A stretch of DNA of 64,000 nucleotides from CAZWKX01 sp964633975 (GCA_964633975.1 CAZWKX010000001.1:62001-126000); one strand, 5' to 3'; positions 42,803 to 51,777 are shown, counted from the first letter of the stretch. Program-made: numbers and translations. The notes: generated from the sequence alone by a model not told the origin.

Positions 42803-43603
42803 TCATCGCGGGAAACCCTCAGGCCGCCGACGCAACAGCCTTCCGATTCCCCACACGGTCACCAACCACATCGCCTCTCGGATGATCCGGCCGTCGAGTT
42901 TGGACTGTCCCCGGCGGCGCTCGCGGAACGTGATCGGGACCTCCGCGATCCGACAGTCGAGCAGGTGCGCCCGCCACGCCATCTCCACCTGGAAGGCATA
43001 ACCCGCAGACCGGCAGGTGTCGGCCCGCAGCCGGCTCAGCGCCTCTGCCCGGAAGGCACGAAAGCCGCTCGTGAGATCGTGCACCGGAACGCCGAGCATC
43101 ACACGGGCGTAGCGGTTGCCCCAGCGGGAGAGGAAACGACGGCGCCGCGGCCAGCCTTCGATGGCCCCATCCGGGACGAACCGGCTCCCGATGGCGAGTT
43201 CGGCGCCGTCTTGTACCGCGGCGACGAGCGCCGGGAGCTGGCCCGGGTCGTGGGAGAGATCGGCATCCATCTCGCAGAGGATCTCGGCGCCCGCGGCCAG
43301 GGCGGCCGAAAACCCCTCGGCGTATGCGGAGCCGAGGCCCTGCTTGCCCGGCCGATGAAGCACGGAGAGGCGCGGCTCGTCGGCGGCGAGCTGGTCGGCG
43401 AGCCGGCCGGTGCCGTCCGGTGACCCGTCATCGACGACGATCAGGGAATAGGGGTGTTCGAGGATGCGCGCCACCACCTCGGCCAGGTTCTCCACCTCGT
43501 TGTACGTGGGCAGAATCGCACACACCGACCCGGCGGCGGAACCGGGACCCGGCCCTCCTCCCGCCGGCCTCGGCCGCCTGCCGCCAAGAGGTTTCTGCGT
43601 CAC
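42803..43603 (-). CDS. Polyprenol-phosphate mannose synthase (GT2)
   Basis: 266 aa from GTG 43603, preceded by GGAAGG. Dolichol/polyprenol-phosphate mannosyltransferase motifs are CAILPTYNEVENLAEVVARI at about residue 27, LIVVDDGSPDGTGRLAD, GLGSAYAEGFSAAL, the DxD-containing EMDADLSHDPGQLPALV near 115, and VHDLTSGFRAFRAEALSRL near 174. It transfers mannose from GDP-Man to a polyprenyl phosphate at the cytoplasmic face. It lacks the C-terminal membrane domain some homologues carry, so it resembles mycobacterial Ppm1 D2. The phosphomutase domain of the upstream fusion protein could supply mannose-1-phosphate. Confidence 0.9.
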   Translation of the reverse strand: MTQKPLGGRRPRPAGGGPGPGSAAGSVCAILPTYNEVENLAEVVARILEHPYSLIVVDDGSPDGTGRLADQLAADEPRLSVLHRPGKQGLGSAYAEGFSAALAAGAEILCEMDADLSHDPGQLPALVAAVQDGAELAIGSRFVPDGAIEGWPRRRRFLSRWGNRYARVMLGVPVHDLTSGFRAFRAEALSRLRADTCRSAGYAFQVEMAWRAHLLDCRIAEVPITFRERRRGQSKLDGRIIREAMWLVTVWGIGRLLRRRPEGFPR

Positions 43604-43787
43604 CCGGACCTTCCCAAGGAGAGAGAATCAGGCTAGCCCTGATCACCACCGACGACGTCGCTGCCGTGGAGCCGCCTCCTCGGCTCCCCGACGTCACCGG
43701 CGGCTCGCTGGTGCCTTCTTCCTCGAGCGCTCCGCCGACACGCCAACGCCCGCCCCGGGCAACCAGAGGGCAGCGCCAGGCCGTTGG

Positions 43788-46070
43788 CTACTGGAGCCCG
43801 AGAAATTCCGCGACATCCGAGGCGACCCGATCCGCCTGCTCACGGGCGGCCGCCTCGGCGCCGCTCAGCTCCTCGCCCGGACCGAGCTGCCGCCGCAAAT
43901 CGACGTAGATCTTCAGCTTGGGCTCGGTGCCGCTGGGCCGTACCAGGGCGCGGCCAGCCGCCTTGAAATCGAAGATGACGAGTGGAGTCGCCGGGAGCCA
44001 GCGGGGGCGCCGGTCGGCGCCGGTGCGGAAGTCGGTGACCGAGCCGACTTCAAAGCCGCCGAGCACGGAAGGCGTGCGCTCCCCCAGCATCTCCATTGCG
44101 GCCGCGATCTCGTCGGCCCCCTTCTCGCCGGGCCGCACGACACCGAGCTGTGTGCTGACCCAAAGCCCATGCTGCCGGTACAGCCGCTCCAGACGGTCGA
44201 GCACGGTCATCCCGAGTGCCCGATCGCCGGCCACCAGATCGGCGAAGACGACCGCGGCGGAGATGCCATCCTTGTCCCTGACGAGCCGGCCCACCGTGTA
44301 GCCGAGAGCCTCCTCATACCCGAAGACGAACTCCAAGCCTTCGTCGGCCTCGAGATCGAGGGCGGCGTTGGCGATCCACTTGAACCCGGTGAGCGTGGCC
44401 TCACAGCGGGCCCCGTGGGCGGCGGCCACGGCGGCCAGCATCGGCGACGACACGATGCTGCTCGCCACCAGCGGGGAGGCCGTGCCCGCGTAGTTTTCGA
44501 GCAGGAAATCGGCGAGGGCGATGCCGACCTGGTTCCCGGTGAGCTGCAGCCACCCCGAGGGGCCGGGGAGGCAGGCGGCGAGCCGGTCGCCGTCGGGATC
44601 GTTGGCCAGCACCAGATCGGCGCCGACATCGGCGGCGAGCGCGAGTGCCAGGTCGAGGGCCCCCGGCTCCTCCGGATTTGGGAAAGGCAACGTGGGGAAA
44701 CGGCCGTCGGGCTCGGCTTGTTCCGGAACCGTGTGCACATCGGTGTAGCCGGCGGCGCCCAGAGCCTGCTCGGTCAGGCGTCCGGCCACACCGTGCAGAG
44801 GCGTGTAGACGATACGGAGATCACGGTCGGCCTCGACCTGCGGGCGCAGCTCGAGAACATCGCCGATGTACCGCTCGTACCACTGCGGCGGTATGGGCGC
44901 GGCTCGCTGACTCTCCCCATCGAGCACCCCGTCCCGCCGAGACACGTCGGCTGCGGCCCCCACCCGCTCGATCGCATCGGCTATCCCGGTATCCACCGGC
45001 GGAACGATCTGGGCCGCGTTGGCGTCGTACACCTTGTACCCGTTGTCCCTCGGAGGATTGTGACTGGCCGTTACCACGACGGCGGCCCGGGCCCCGAACA
45101 CGCGGGCGGCGTAGGCCACCAGCGGCGTAGGCGCCGGCTCCTCGAAGTACCGCACGGGGAGACCGGCCGCGACCAGCACGCCAACCGTATCGGCGGCAAA
45201 CGTCCGGCTACTGAGGCGGGCGTCGTAGCCGACGACAACGGGCCCGCCCTCGGGTCGATTCTCGAGGAGGTAGTCGGCCAGCCCTTTTGTGGTGCGGATC
45301 ACCGTGGCCCGATTCATACGATTCGAGCCGGCCTCGACTGCCCCGCGGATACCGGCCGTTCCGAACTCCAGGATGCCGGCCATACGATCCGACAACTCAT
45401 CGACCGCACCGAGCGCGATGAGACGCTCCAGCTGCGCCCGGGTCTCCGGGTCCGGGTCGCCGTTGATCCAGGCCCGCGTCTCGGCCAGCAGCGGATCCGG
45501 GAGCGCCGCCCGGAGCGCGCCGCCCACGGCTGCCACGCCCTCCTCGGTGGCCAAGTGAGTCATGGTGACGTCGTGTGCCTCCAGGGGCAGGCGATCCACG
45601 ACGAGCTCCGCCGGGACCACACCGATGCGGAGCGCGTCGGGGCGGAGGCGGGCCAAGAGCCGGTCGAAGTGCCCCGATCCCCGCCCCAGCCTCACACCCT
45701 GGGCGTCGAAGAGGACCCCAGGCACGAGCGCGACGTCGATCTCGGTCGGGTCTACCTTCCGCGCCGATTCCCTCGGCTGCAGGAAACCTAGGTGGTGCCG
45801 CTCCATCGGATCCTCGAAAGGGTGCACGGTGAGCTCGCCACGCCTGGGGGTACGCGTCAAAAACGACTCCACCTCGAAGCGGAGTGCGGTGACATCAGGC
45901 TCATCGGGCAGAGGCTGGTAGAGAAGCACCCGTGCTCCAGGCAGGCCTCCCCAGCGACGCAGTCCGCCGACGATCTGGAGCGAGATGGCGTGAAGGTCGA
46001 GCTTGGACCGTGCGGCGCGCCCCCACTCTCGCCACTCGGCCTTGCTTGCTGCTGGTGGTGGCTGCGACAC
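43788..46070 (-). CDS. Fusion: 5-formyltetrahydrofolate cyclo-ligase + phosphohexomutase
   Basis: A 760-aa single open frame from GTG 46070. Residues 1-180 are an MTHFS/YgfA cyclo-ligase: KAEWREWGRAARSKL, VLLYQPLPDEPDV, VALVPGVLFDAQGVRLGRG, then SGHFDRLLARL and the family's C-terminal HDVTMTHLATEEGVA. After a linker of about 12 residues, positions 193-760 form a PGM2-like phosphoglucomutase/phosphomannomutase: EFGTAGIRG near 235, phosphoserine loop TASHNPP (334-340), metal loop DPDGDR (491-496), sugar loop GYEEALGYTVG and phosphate site RPSGTEPKLKIY near 722. All catalytic motifs of both enzymes are present. It starts 3 nt after the SDR stop. Confidence 0.93.
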   Translation of the reverse strand: MSQPPPAASKAEWREWGRAARSKLDLHAISLQIVGGLRRWGGLPGARVLLYQPLPDEPDVTALRFEVESFLTRTPRRGELTVHPFEDPMERHHLGFLQPRESARKVDPTEIDVALVPGVLFDAQGVRLGRGSGHFDRLLARLRPDALRIGVVPAELVVDRLPLEAHDVTMTHLATEEGVAAVGGALRAALPDPLLAETRAWINGDPDPETRAQLERLIALGAVDELSDRMAGILEFGTAGIRGAVEAGSNRMNRATVIRTTKGLADYLLENRPEGGPVVVGYDARLSSRTFAADTVGVLVAAGLPVRYFEEPAPTPLVAYAARVFGARAAVVVTASHNPPRDNGYKVYDANAAQIVPPVDTGIADAIERVGAAADVSRRDGVLDGESQRAAPIPPQWYERYIGDVLELRPQVEADRDLRIVYTPLHGVAGRLTEQALGAAGYTDVHTVPEQAEPDGRFPTLPFPNPEEPGALDLALALAADVGADLVLANDPDGDRLAACLPGPSGWLQLTGNQVGIALADFLLENYAGTASPLVASSIVSSPMLAAVAAAHGARCEATLTGFKWIANAALDLEADEGLEFVFGYEEALGYTVGRLVRDKDGISAAVVFADLVAGDRALGMTVLDRLERLYRQHGLWVSTQLGVVRPGEKGADEIAAAMEMLGERTPSVLGGFEVGSVTDFRTGADRRPRWLPATPLVIFDFKAAGRALVRPSGTEPKLKIYVDLRRQLGPGEELSGAEAAAREQADRVASDVAEFLGLQ

Positions 46071-46073
46071 CGG

Positions 46074-46976
46074 CTAGCCGAAAAGTCGGGGGGCCAGGGC
46101 CTGAAGCTCCTCGGTCGTGGAGCCGAGCACCGCGTAGCCGGTCTCGTCGCGAATCTGTTCCACGTTGGCGGCGACGTCCTCAACGCTGAGAGGGCCATCT
46201 CCGGGAGCCTTGAAGTAGCCGGCGGTCCGCGCCATGAAGAAGCGGCTCACGTTGCCTCCGGCCACCGACCAGACTTCCCCGCTGAACGGGCACTCCTCCG
46301 AGCAGAAGTAAGCCACCACCGGCGAGACCAGCTCGGGATCGAGCTTCTCCGCCACCGGGCCCAGTATCTGCTCGGTCATCCTGGTGCGGGCCACCGGAGC
46401 CAGCACGTTCACCTTGATGTCGTACTTGGCGCCTTCGAGTTTGAGGACGTTGGCGAGCCCGACGACTCCCATCTTGGCCGCACCGTAGTTCGACTGGCCG
46501 AAGTTGCCCAGGATGCCGGCGTTGGAGGTGGTCATGACGATGCGACCGTACGACTGAGCGCGCATGACCTTCACCGCAGCCTGGGTCACGTAGAAGGCGC
46601 CTTTCAGGTGCACATCGAGCACAGCCTCCAGATCGGGCCAGGCCAAGTTGTGAAAGGCCTTGTCGCGTAGTATGCCGGCGTTGTTCACGAGGATGTCCAC
46701 CCGTCCGTACTCCTCGACGGCCTTGGCCACGATACCCTCGCCCCCGGCCGGTTCGCCCACCGACGAGTAGTCGGCAACGGCGCGGCCTCCCGCTTCGACG
46801 ATCTCGGCAACCACGTCGTCGGCAGGGCGAGCCTCCATGCCGCTTCCATCGGTAGCGACCCCTGGATCGTTGACCACGACGGCCGCTCCCCTCGATGCCA
46901 GCAGCTTGGCGTGGCTGGCCCCAAGCCCTCGCCCGGCACCGGTGACGATGGCGACGCGACCCTGGAACCCGATCAT
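46074..46976 (-). CDS. SDR family oxidoreductase (MFE-2-like dehydrogenase type)
   Basis: 300 aa from ATG 46976, preceded by AGGAGG with good spacing. NAD(P) motif GRVAIVTGAGRGLGASHAKL at about residues 6-25, NNAGILRDK near 98, and the Ser/Tyr/Lys catalytic set in TTSNAGILGNFGQSNYGAAK (about 145-164). The G-x-A-V-V-V-N-D-P-G stretch after the first strand matches the dehydrogenase part of peroxisomal-type multifunctional enzyme 2 (3-hydroxyacyl-CoA dehydrogenases). The C-terminal 50 residues (FKAPGDGPLSVEDVAANVEQ) are also typical of that group. It is probably involved in fatty acyl-CoA oxidation. Confidence 0.9.
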   Translation of the reverse strand: MIGFQGRVAIVTGAGRGLGASHAKLLASRGAAVVVNDPGVATDGSGMEARPADDVVAEIVEAGGRAVADYSSVGEPAGGEGIVAKAVEEYGRVDILVNNAGILRDKAFHNLAWPDLEAVLDVHLKGAFYVTQAAVKVMRAQSYGRIVMTTSNAGILGNFGQSNYGAAKMGVVGLANVLKLEGAKYDIKVNVLAPVARTRMTEQILGPVAEKLDPELVSPVVAYFCSEECPFSGEVWSVAGGNVSRFFMARTAGYFKAPGDGPLSVEDVAANVEQIRDETGYAVLGSTTEELQALAPRLFG

Positions 46977-47016
46977 CCCCAACCTCCTCGACTCTCCAAG
47001 CACTCCGCGGCCGAGG

Positions 47017-48222
47017 CTAGTCCGGTGGTGGCCGACGGTTCGAGAACGCTGCACGCAGAGCCGGCGCCAGGTCCCCGATGTCACCGACCACGACCGCCTC
47101 GAGACTCAGCCAGGAGGCCAGGTGCCCCAGCTCCGACACCAGCGGCGGCACGACTCGGGCCGCCTCCTCGCCCGGCTCGATGAAGGCCCCCGGCACGAGC
47201 AGCAGTCCGCGTTTGCGATCGGCCTTGACATCGACGCGGCCCACCAGGCGGTCTCCAAGGAGAAACGGCAGAACGTAGTAGCCCCAGCGCCGCATGGAGC
47301 GGGGCACGTAGATCTCGATGCGGTAGTGGAAACCGAAGACCCGCTCCACCCGATCCCGATTCCACATGACCGGGTCGAAGGGGCAGAGCAGAGCCGCTGC
47401 CTCCAGCCGCCGCGGCACCGCCACCTCCGGATGCAGGTATGCGGGATGCCGCCAGCCCTCCACGTCAACCAGCTCCAGGGCACCCTCGCCCGCCAGATCG
47501 TCGAGCGTGCGGCGGGCGGCCGGGAGAGGGAGCCGGTAGTAGTCGGCGAGGTCCGGCGCCGTTGCCACGCCGCACGCCCGGGCCGCCATCAGCAGCAGGC
47601 GCCGATGCGCCTCCCGGCGCGGGACCGCCGGCGCCTCGAGGAACTCGGTCGGGATGACCCGCTCCGGCAAGTCGTAGCGACGGGCGAAGTTGCGCCGACC
47701 GGCGACGGCGAGCCTGCCGGTGGCAAACAGCCACTCCAGCGCGATCTTCCCCCGGTTCCAGCCCCACCACGAGCCCCTGCGCTCACCGGGATCGGAGAGG
47801 TCGGCGGCGCTCACCGGGCCCAGCTCCCGCACCTCATCCAGCACCCGCTCCACATAGCCCGGGTGCTCCCGGTTGAGGCAGTCGACCCGGATCCACGGGC
47901 GCGTCTCGGCCATGCGGTGCCGGAACAGCGGGTAGTCCTCGATGGGCAGGAAGCACGCCTCGTGGCCCCAGTACTCGAACAGCAGACGACGCTCCTCGAA
48001 GGCACGCCACAACAGGCCGCGTTCGTGGTGGCCCAGCCGGGAGAACAGGGTCAGGTGGTGGGCGCGCTCGAGAACGTTCACCGAGTCGATCTGGAGAGCC
48101 CCGATGCGCCGCAACAGACGGCGCACGTGCCGCACGTCGACCCGGCCCGAGGAGCGGGTCTCGGCCAAGCCTTGTGCACCGAGGGCGATGCGCCGGGCGC
48201 GGTGCTGATCGACCCGTCTCAT
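47017..48222 (-). CDS. AlkZ/YcaQ-type winged-helix DNA glycosylase
   Basis: 401 aa. It belongs to the HTH_42 family of interstrand-crosslink/alkyl-purine glycosylases. The catalytic QxD motif is in GALQIDSVNVLERAHHLTLF near residue 40. Also visible are RLLFEYWGHEACFLPIEDY near 82, a winged-helix segment LPLPAARRTLDDLAGEGALE near 230, and CPFDPVMWNRDRVERVFGFH, then YRIEIYVP (about 278-305), which is a strong family signature. It probably excises alkylated bases or unhooks crosslinks. It is 40 nt upstream of the SDR gene on the same strand. Confidence 0.87.
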   Translation of the reverse strand: MRRVDQHRARRIALGAQGLAETRSSGRVDVRHVRRLLRRIGALQIDSVNVLERAHHLTLFSRLGHHERGLLWRAFEERRLLFEYWGHEACFLPIEDYPLFRHRMAETRPWIRVDCLNREHPGYVERVLDEVRELGPVSAADLSDPGERRGSWWGWNRGKIALEWLFATGRLAVAGRRNFARRYDLPERVIPTEFLEAPAVPRREAHRRLLLMAARACGVATAPDLADYYRLPLPAARRTLDDLAGEGALELVDVEGWRHPAYLHPEVAVPRRLEAAALLCPFDPVMWNRDRVERVFGFHYRIEIYVPRSMRRWGYYVLPFLLGDRLVGRVDVKADRKRGLLLVPGAFIEPGEEAARVVPPLVSELGHLASWLSLEAVVVGDIGDLAPALRAAFSNRRPPPD

Positions 48223-48337
48223 GACCTGGGGAGCTCTGGCGGCTCGGCGCTCACGACGAGCACCAGCCTCGTCCTGCTCCTATCGCGGCCCATGCCCGGC
48301 GCGGCCTTCCCTCGTACGGCCGGAGTAGCCTACCGGC

Positions 48338-49108
48338 ATGCTCAAAGCTCTGGGCACGATCGGCGCGGCCATCCGCACCGGGGTGGGGCTCACCATCGCG
48401 GTGCTCTACACGGCCATGGTCGCCAGCTACCTGATCGTGCTCACCAAGTTCCGCCCCACCTCACAACACGTGGAGACCGTGGCACGCAGCTGGGGTCGGG
48501 TCTTCTGCGCCGCCTGCGGGGTTCGTGCCACCTTCGAAGGTCTCGAACACGTAGACGACGCCGGCTCCTACGTCTTCGTCTCCAACCACATCTCGGACCT
48601 GGACGCCCCGTTCCACCTCGCCTTCGTGCCCGTTGGGATCCGCTTCTTGGCGAAGAAGGAGCTGTTCAAGATCCCCGTGTTCGGCCGCGCCATGCGAGCC
48701 ATCGGCATGGTGGAAACCGATCGCCAGGCCCGCGCCGCCGCTCACCGCAAGATCAATGAGCAGGTGGCCCGGGTGGTGAAGATGGGACGATCGCTCATCA
48801 TCTACCCGGAGGGAACCCGCTCCCGCGATGGCGAGCTGCACGATTTCAAGAAAGGGGCCTTCCGCATCGCCATCGAAAACAACATGCCGGTGCTTCCCAT
48901 CGCCATATCCGGCCTATACGAGATCTGGCCGCCTGGGTCGAAGATCATTCGGGGAGGCCGAGCCAAGATGGTGTTCCACGAACCCATTCCCACGTCCGGC
49001 CTTGGGACCGACGATATCGACGCACTACGAACCCAGGTGCATGAGATCATCGGCACGGCCTTCGAGCGCATTCGCCACCAGGTGTCGGCGCCGGCACGTC
49101 GCCGCTAG
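48338..49108 (+). CDS. plsC: 1-acyl-sn-glycerol-3-phosphate acyltransferase
   Basis: 256 aa. An N-terminal membrane segment (GVGLTIAVLYTAMVASYLIV) is followed by the acyltransferase motifs: FVSNHISDLDAPFH (HxxxxD at about residues 81-86), KKELFKIPVFGRAMRAIGM, YPEGTRSRDGELHDFKKGAF near 155 and VLPIAISGLYEIWPPGSKI. It makes phosphatidic acid on the cytoplasmic membrane face. Its stop overlaps the convergent methyltransferase stop by 4 nt. Family certain; the exact acceptor (lysophosphatidate versus another lipid) is inferred. Confidence 0.92.
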   Translation: MLKALGTIGAAIRTGVGLTIAVLYTAMVASYLIVLTKFRPTSQHVETVARSWGRVFCAACGVRATFEGLEHVDDAGSYVFVSNHISDLDAPFHLAFVPVGIRFLAKKELFKIPVFGRAMRAIGMVETDRQARAAAHRKINEQVARVVKMGRSLIIYPEGTRSRDGELHDFKKGAFRIAIENNMPVLPIAISGLYEIWPPGSKIIRGGRAKMVFHEPIPTSGLGTDDIDALRTQVHEIIGTAFERIRHQVSAPARRR

Positions 49109-49704
49109 ACCTGAGACCTCTTCGCCACCACGATGTTGTCGATGGCATCCTTGGTCTCGCCCTCCACGGGACGCAGCACCTCCTCGGCGCGGATCACCTC
49201 GAGCTCCCCGCCGATCGCCCCCACGACGTCGCCGGCGGTATACAGGTGCTCCGGGTTGTGGGGCCCTCCGATGCCATCCCTGAGATTGCGCAGATCATGG
49301 CCGACGACGACGAGGTGCCCCCCGGCGGCCACCGCTCCCGCCGCCATCCGCCACAAGGCGATCCGCTCCCGTGCCGACGGGTGCAGGTAGGCGACGACCA
49401 CAAGATCGAACACCAGCGGGGGCGGCGTCCACTCCCGCAGATCGGCCACGATCCATTCGACGGAGACCCCCCGCAGCTCCGCCAGCCTCCGCCCCCGGTC
49501 GATGGCGACACCGGACCACTCGACGGCCGTTACCTCCCAACCCTGCTCCGCCAGCCATACCGCGTTGCGGCCCTGGCCGGCGGCCAGGTCGAGGGCTCTC
49601 CCGGGCTCGAATGCGGCAACCGCCTCGGCTAGGAACCGATTAGGCGGCACCGCGTTGGCGAACTCCTGCTCGTGATAGCGCCGATCCCAGTGCTCCCGAT
49701 CCAC
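49105..49704 (-). CDS. Class I SAM-dependent methyltransferase (TehB/TPMT-like)
   Basis: 199 aa from GTG 49704; the open frame continues upstream, but the typical start is VDREHWDRRYHEQEFANAVP. Motif I ALDLAAGQGRNAVWLAEQGW at about residues 37-56, acidic VTAVEWSGVAIDRGR near 59, IVADLREWTPPPLVFDLVVV near 85, and a C-terminal strand set ending AIDNIVVAKR. The pattern is close to the tellurite/thiopurine methyltransferase group. The substrate is unknown. Confidence 0.87.
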   Translation of the reverse strand: MDREHWDRRYHEQEFANAVPPNRFLAEAVAAFEPGRALDLAAGQGRNAVWLAEQGWEVTAVEWSGVAIDRGRRLAELRGVSVEWIVADLREWTPPPLVFDLVVVAYLHPSARERIALWRMAAGAVAAGGHLVVVGHDLRNLRDGIGGPHNPEHLYTAGDVVGAIGGELEVIRAEEVLRPVEGETKDAIDNIVVAKRSQV

Positions 49705-49732
49705 GAGAGTAAGGCTACCGGCACGGCCGTCT

Positions 49733-51175
49733 TCAGTCGTAGATGCCCACCAGGTAGCAGTCTCCTTCGCGGACCTCACAGAGGAATGCGCCGGCCGAGG
49801 TAACGATCTGGTAGCGGTCGGCGTGCTGCTCGCCATCCCACCAGCGCCCGGTGCGCCGCCAGGGCCCGGCCCAGTTGCGAACCTCTTCCCAGCGGCTCCC
49901 CAGCCGTATACGAACGGGGAACCCGTCATCCCACTCCACCTCCACCCGGCAGGGCGGGGGCACGAGCGCGGGTGCGGGATCGGGCAGGCGGCCCGGCCAA
50001 GGCGCTTTCGGGTCGTGCACCGGTTGCGGTGCAGGCTCACCCCAACGATGCCAGCGGACCCGCTCGCCCGGCTCCCTGCCTCCCTGCGGCACCGCTTGGA
50101 GCACGGCGTCGGGCCCCACGAGGACCTGGGCGCGAGCCAGGGCGCGGCGGGCCCCCACCTCCGAGGCGGCATCCTCGCCGAAACACATCTGACGCCCCGA
50201 ATCGGAGCGGTCACCGGGAACGAGTCGCAACCGGGCCATGCCCCCGGGAATACCGCCCCCCTCCACCCAGGCCCGCAGCTGCCACCGGACCCGCTCTGCT
50301 ATCTCACCCTCGGTGAAAGGATCGGCGCTGCGCCAGGTGCGGGACCGAACCTCACCTGCCGCCGACATGGCCTCCACCACCACGAGGTGCGGAATCCCCG
50401 GGCCGACGGCTTCGAGGAGCCGGTGTGCCAGCGACTTAGCGGCGAACGCCGCCTGCTCCAGGTCCCGCAGCGGCGGGTCGAAACGCTCCTCGACCGCCAC
50501 ATCCTGCGGCAACGATCGGGGAGACACCTCCCGGTCCTCGCCGCTGGCCAGCCGATACGCTTCCAGGCCGATTCTGCCGAAGCGGGACGCCACGGCCTCA
50601 CGAGGCAGCGCCGCCAGATCCCCCAGCGTGCTGATCCCCAGCCAACGGAAGGTATCGACGATCTCGGACACCCCGAGTGTGGCGATGTCGAGGCCGGCGA
50701 TGAAACCCTCGGTGTCGGCGACCATGGTCTCGCCTTCGGCCGCAGCGCGAGCGGCAAAAGGGCCGTCGGCGAGGCCGAGCCGGGCGCCGGCTGCCACCTC
50801 CCTTACCGCTCGAGCCACGCAGGCAACGAGTGGCTCCTCGCCCCCGTAATAGCGAACGGCTCCCGACACGTCGAGGAAGAGCAGCCCCGGTTCGGCCACC
50901 TCGACACCGGGAGCCACCGTCTCCACGGCTCGCGCCACCGCCTCAAAAGCAGCCGCCTCGGCGCCGGGGTCGGCGGGCAGGGTGGCAACCGCCGGACATA
51001 GGGTCTCGGCGCGGCGACGCGGCATGCCCACCCGGACGCCGGCGGCGACGGCCAACGCGTTGGCTGCAGTCACCATCCCGTCGGGGCCAACCACCTGGCA
51101 GGGCTCATCCGACGGCGCGTCCGGCCTCCGTAGCGGCCAGCTGGGAAACCACACGCACAACGTCCGTGCCCTCAT
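49733..51175 (-). CDS. imuB: ImuB, Y-family polymerase-like mutasome subunit
   Basis: 480 aa. It bridges DnaE2 and the beta clamp in SOS mutagenesis. The Y-family fold is recognisable (CVWFPSWPLRRPD start, ANALAVAAGVRVGMPRRRAE, FLDVSGAVRYYGGEEPLV, thumb helix-hairpin-helix RWLGISTLGDLAALPREAV). However, the catalytic acidic residue after the first strand is replaced (W-F-P instead of D-x-D/N), as expected for inactive ImuB. The C-terminal domain ends YQIVTSAGAFLCEVREG, the ImuB-C type. Its 5' end overlaps imuA' by 71 nt. It lies downstream of the LexA box at 51762. Confidence 0.92.
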   Translation of the reverse strand: MRARTLCVWFPSWPLRRPDAPSDEPCQVVGPDGMVTAANALAVAAGVRVGMPRRRAETLCPAVATLPADPGAEAAAFEAVARAVETVAPGVEVAEPGLLFLDVSGAVRYYGGEEPLVACVARAVREVAAGARLGLADGPFAARAAAEGETMVADTEGFIAGLDIATLGVSEIVDTFRWLGISTLGDLAALPREAVASRFGRIGLEAYRLASGEDREVSPRSLPQDVAVEERFDPPLRDLEQAAFAAKSLAHRLLEAVGPGIPHLVVVEAMSAAGEVRSRTWRSADPFTEGEIAERVRWQLRAWVEGGGIPGGMARLRLVPGDRSDSGRQMCFGEDAASEVGARRALARAQVLVGPDAVLQAVPQGGREPGERVRWHRWGEPAPQPVHDPKAPWPGRLPDPAPALVPPPCRVEVEWDDGFPVRIRLGSRWEEVRNWAGPWRRTGRWWDGEQHADRYQIVTSAGAFLCEVREGDCYLVGIYD

Positions 51176-51728
51176 CCTCCACCTCGTAGAGCCTTTCGAT
51201 GCCTCCCACCTCTTTGCCGGCGGCGCGCAGCGTAAGCAGACGCCGCACGATGCGGCCGTGGCCGGAATCGGCGCCTTCCCAGCGCACTCCTTCAGCGACG
51301 AGCTTGAGCTGGGCCAAGCCGGAGGGGAGGCTGCCGCTCAGTGGGCGCAGGATGAGCATGGCGCGACGGGCCCGCGCCAGGGCTCCCAGACGCCGGAGCA
51401 CGCCGCCGCCGACACCGGCCGGCACCTCTGCATAGACCGCGGCCAGTCCTTCGAGAAGGGCGGCGGTCACCCGCCCCCAAGAATCCCTCTCGGAACAACG
51501 CACCACGACGAGGTGCTCTGGAGGTATGCCCGCTTCCCATGCGGCAAGCGGCGACAGCCAGCCCCGCACGTCGACAAACGCCACCGCGGCACCATGGGCG
51601 GGATCGGCCAACAGAGTCAGTCCGAGGCGGGTGAGCCCAAGTCCGGGAGAGCCGACCAGGCCGAGCACCCGCCCCGGAGCCACAAGCGGCGCAGCTGCGC
51701 AACCCGCCGTCCACGCCCGCTCCAGCAT
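51105..51728 (-). CDS. imuA: ImuA', RecA-like mutasome subunit
   Basis: 207 aa from ATG 51728 (GGAG 8 nt upstream); GTG 51755 would add 9 residues but leaves almost no leader after the operator. Weak RecA/SulA-like fold: RVLGLVGSPGLGLTRLGLTL is a degenerate Walker A with Leu where the P-loop Lys should be. AVAFVDVRGWLSPLAAWEAG and HLVVVRCSERDSWGRVTAAL match the ImuA' core, and a C-terminal segment RRLLTLRAAG follows. The protein is an accessory factor binding ImuB and RecA. It is co-transcribed with imuB. Confidence 0.85.
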   Translation of the reverse strand: MLERAWTAGCAAAPLVAPGRVLGLVGSPGLGLTRLGLTLLADPAHGAAVAFVDVRGWLSPLAAWEAGIPPEHLVVVRCSERDSWGRVTAALLEGLAAVYAEVPAGVGGGVLRRLGALARARRAMLILRPLSGSLPSGLAQLKLVAEGVRWEGADSGHGRIVRRLLTLRAAGKEVGGIERLYEVEDEGTDVVRVVSQLAATEAGRAVG

Positions 51729-51761
51729 GCCCAACGCTCCAGTGATGGGCCTCACATTGTA

Positions 51762-51777
51762 TCGAACATATGTTCGA
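51762..51777. promoter_or_regulatory. LexA operator (SOS box) upstream of imuA'-imuB
   Basis: TCGAACATATGTTCGA is identical over 16 bp to the dnaE2 operator at 28420, and here the symmetry extends to 18 bp (A...T flanks, 51761-51778). It lies 33 nt before the chosen imuA' ATG. The gene on the other side (DUF1028, start 51861) is 83 nt away and could be affected too. Confidence 0.93.
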
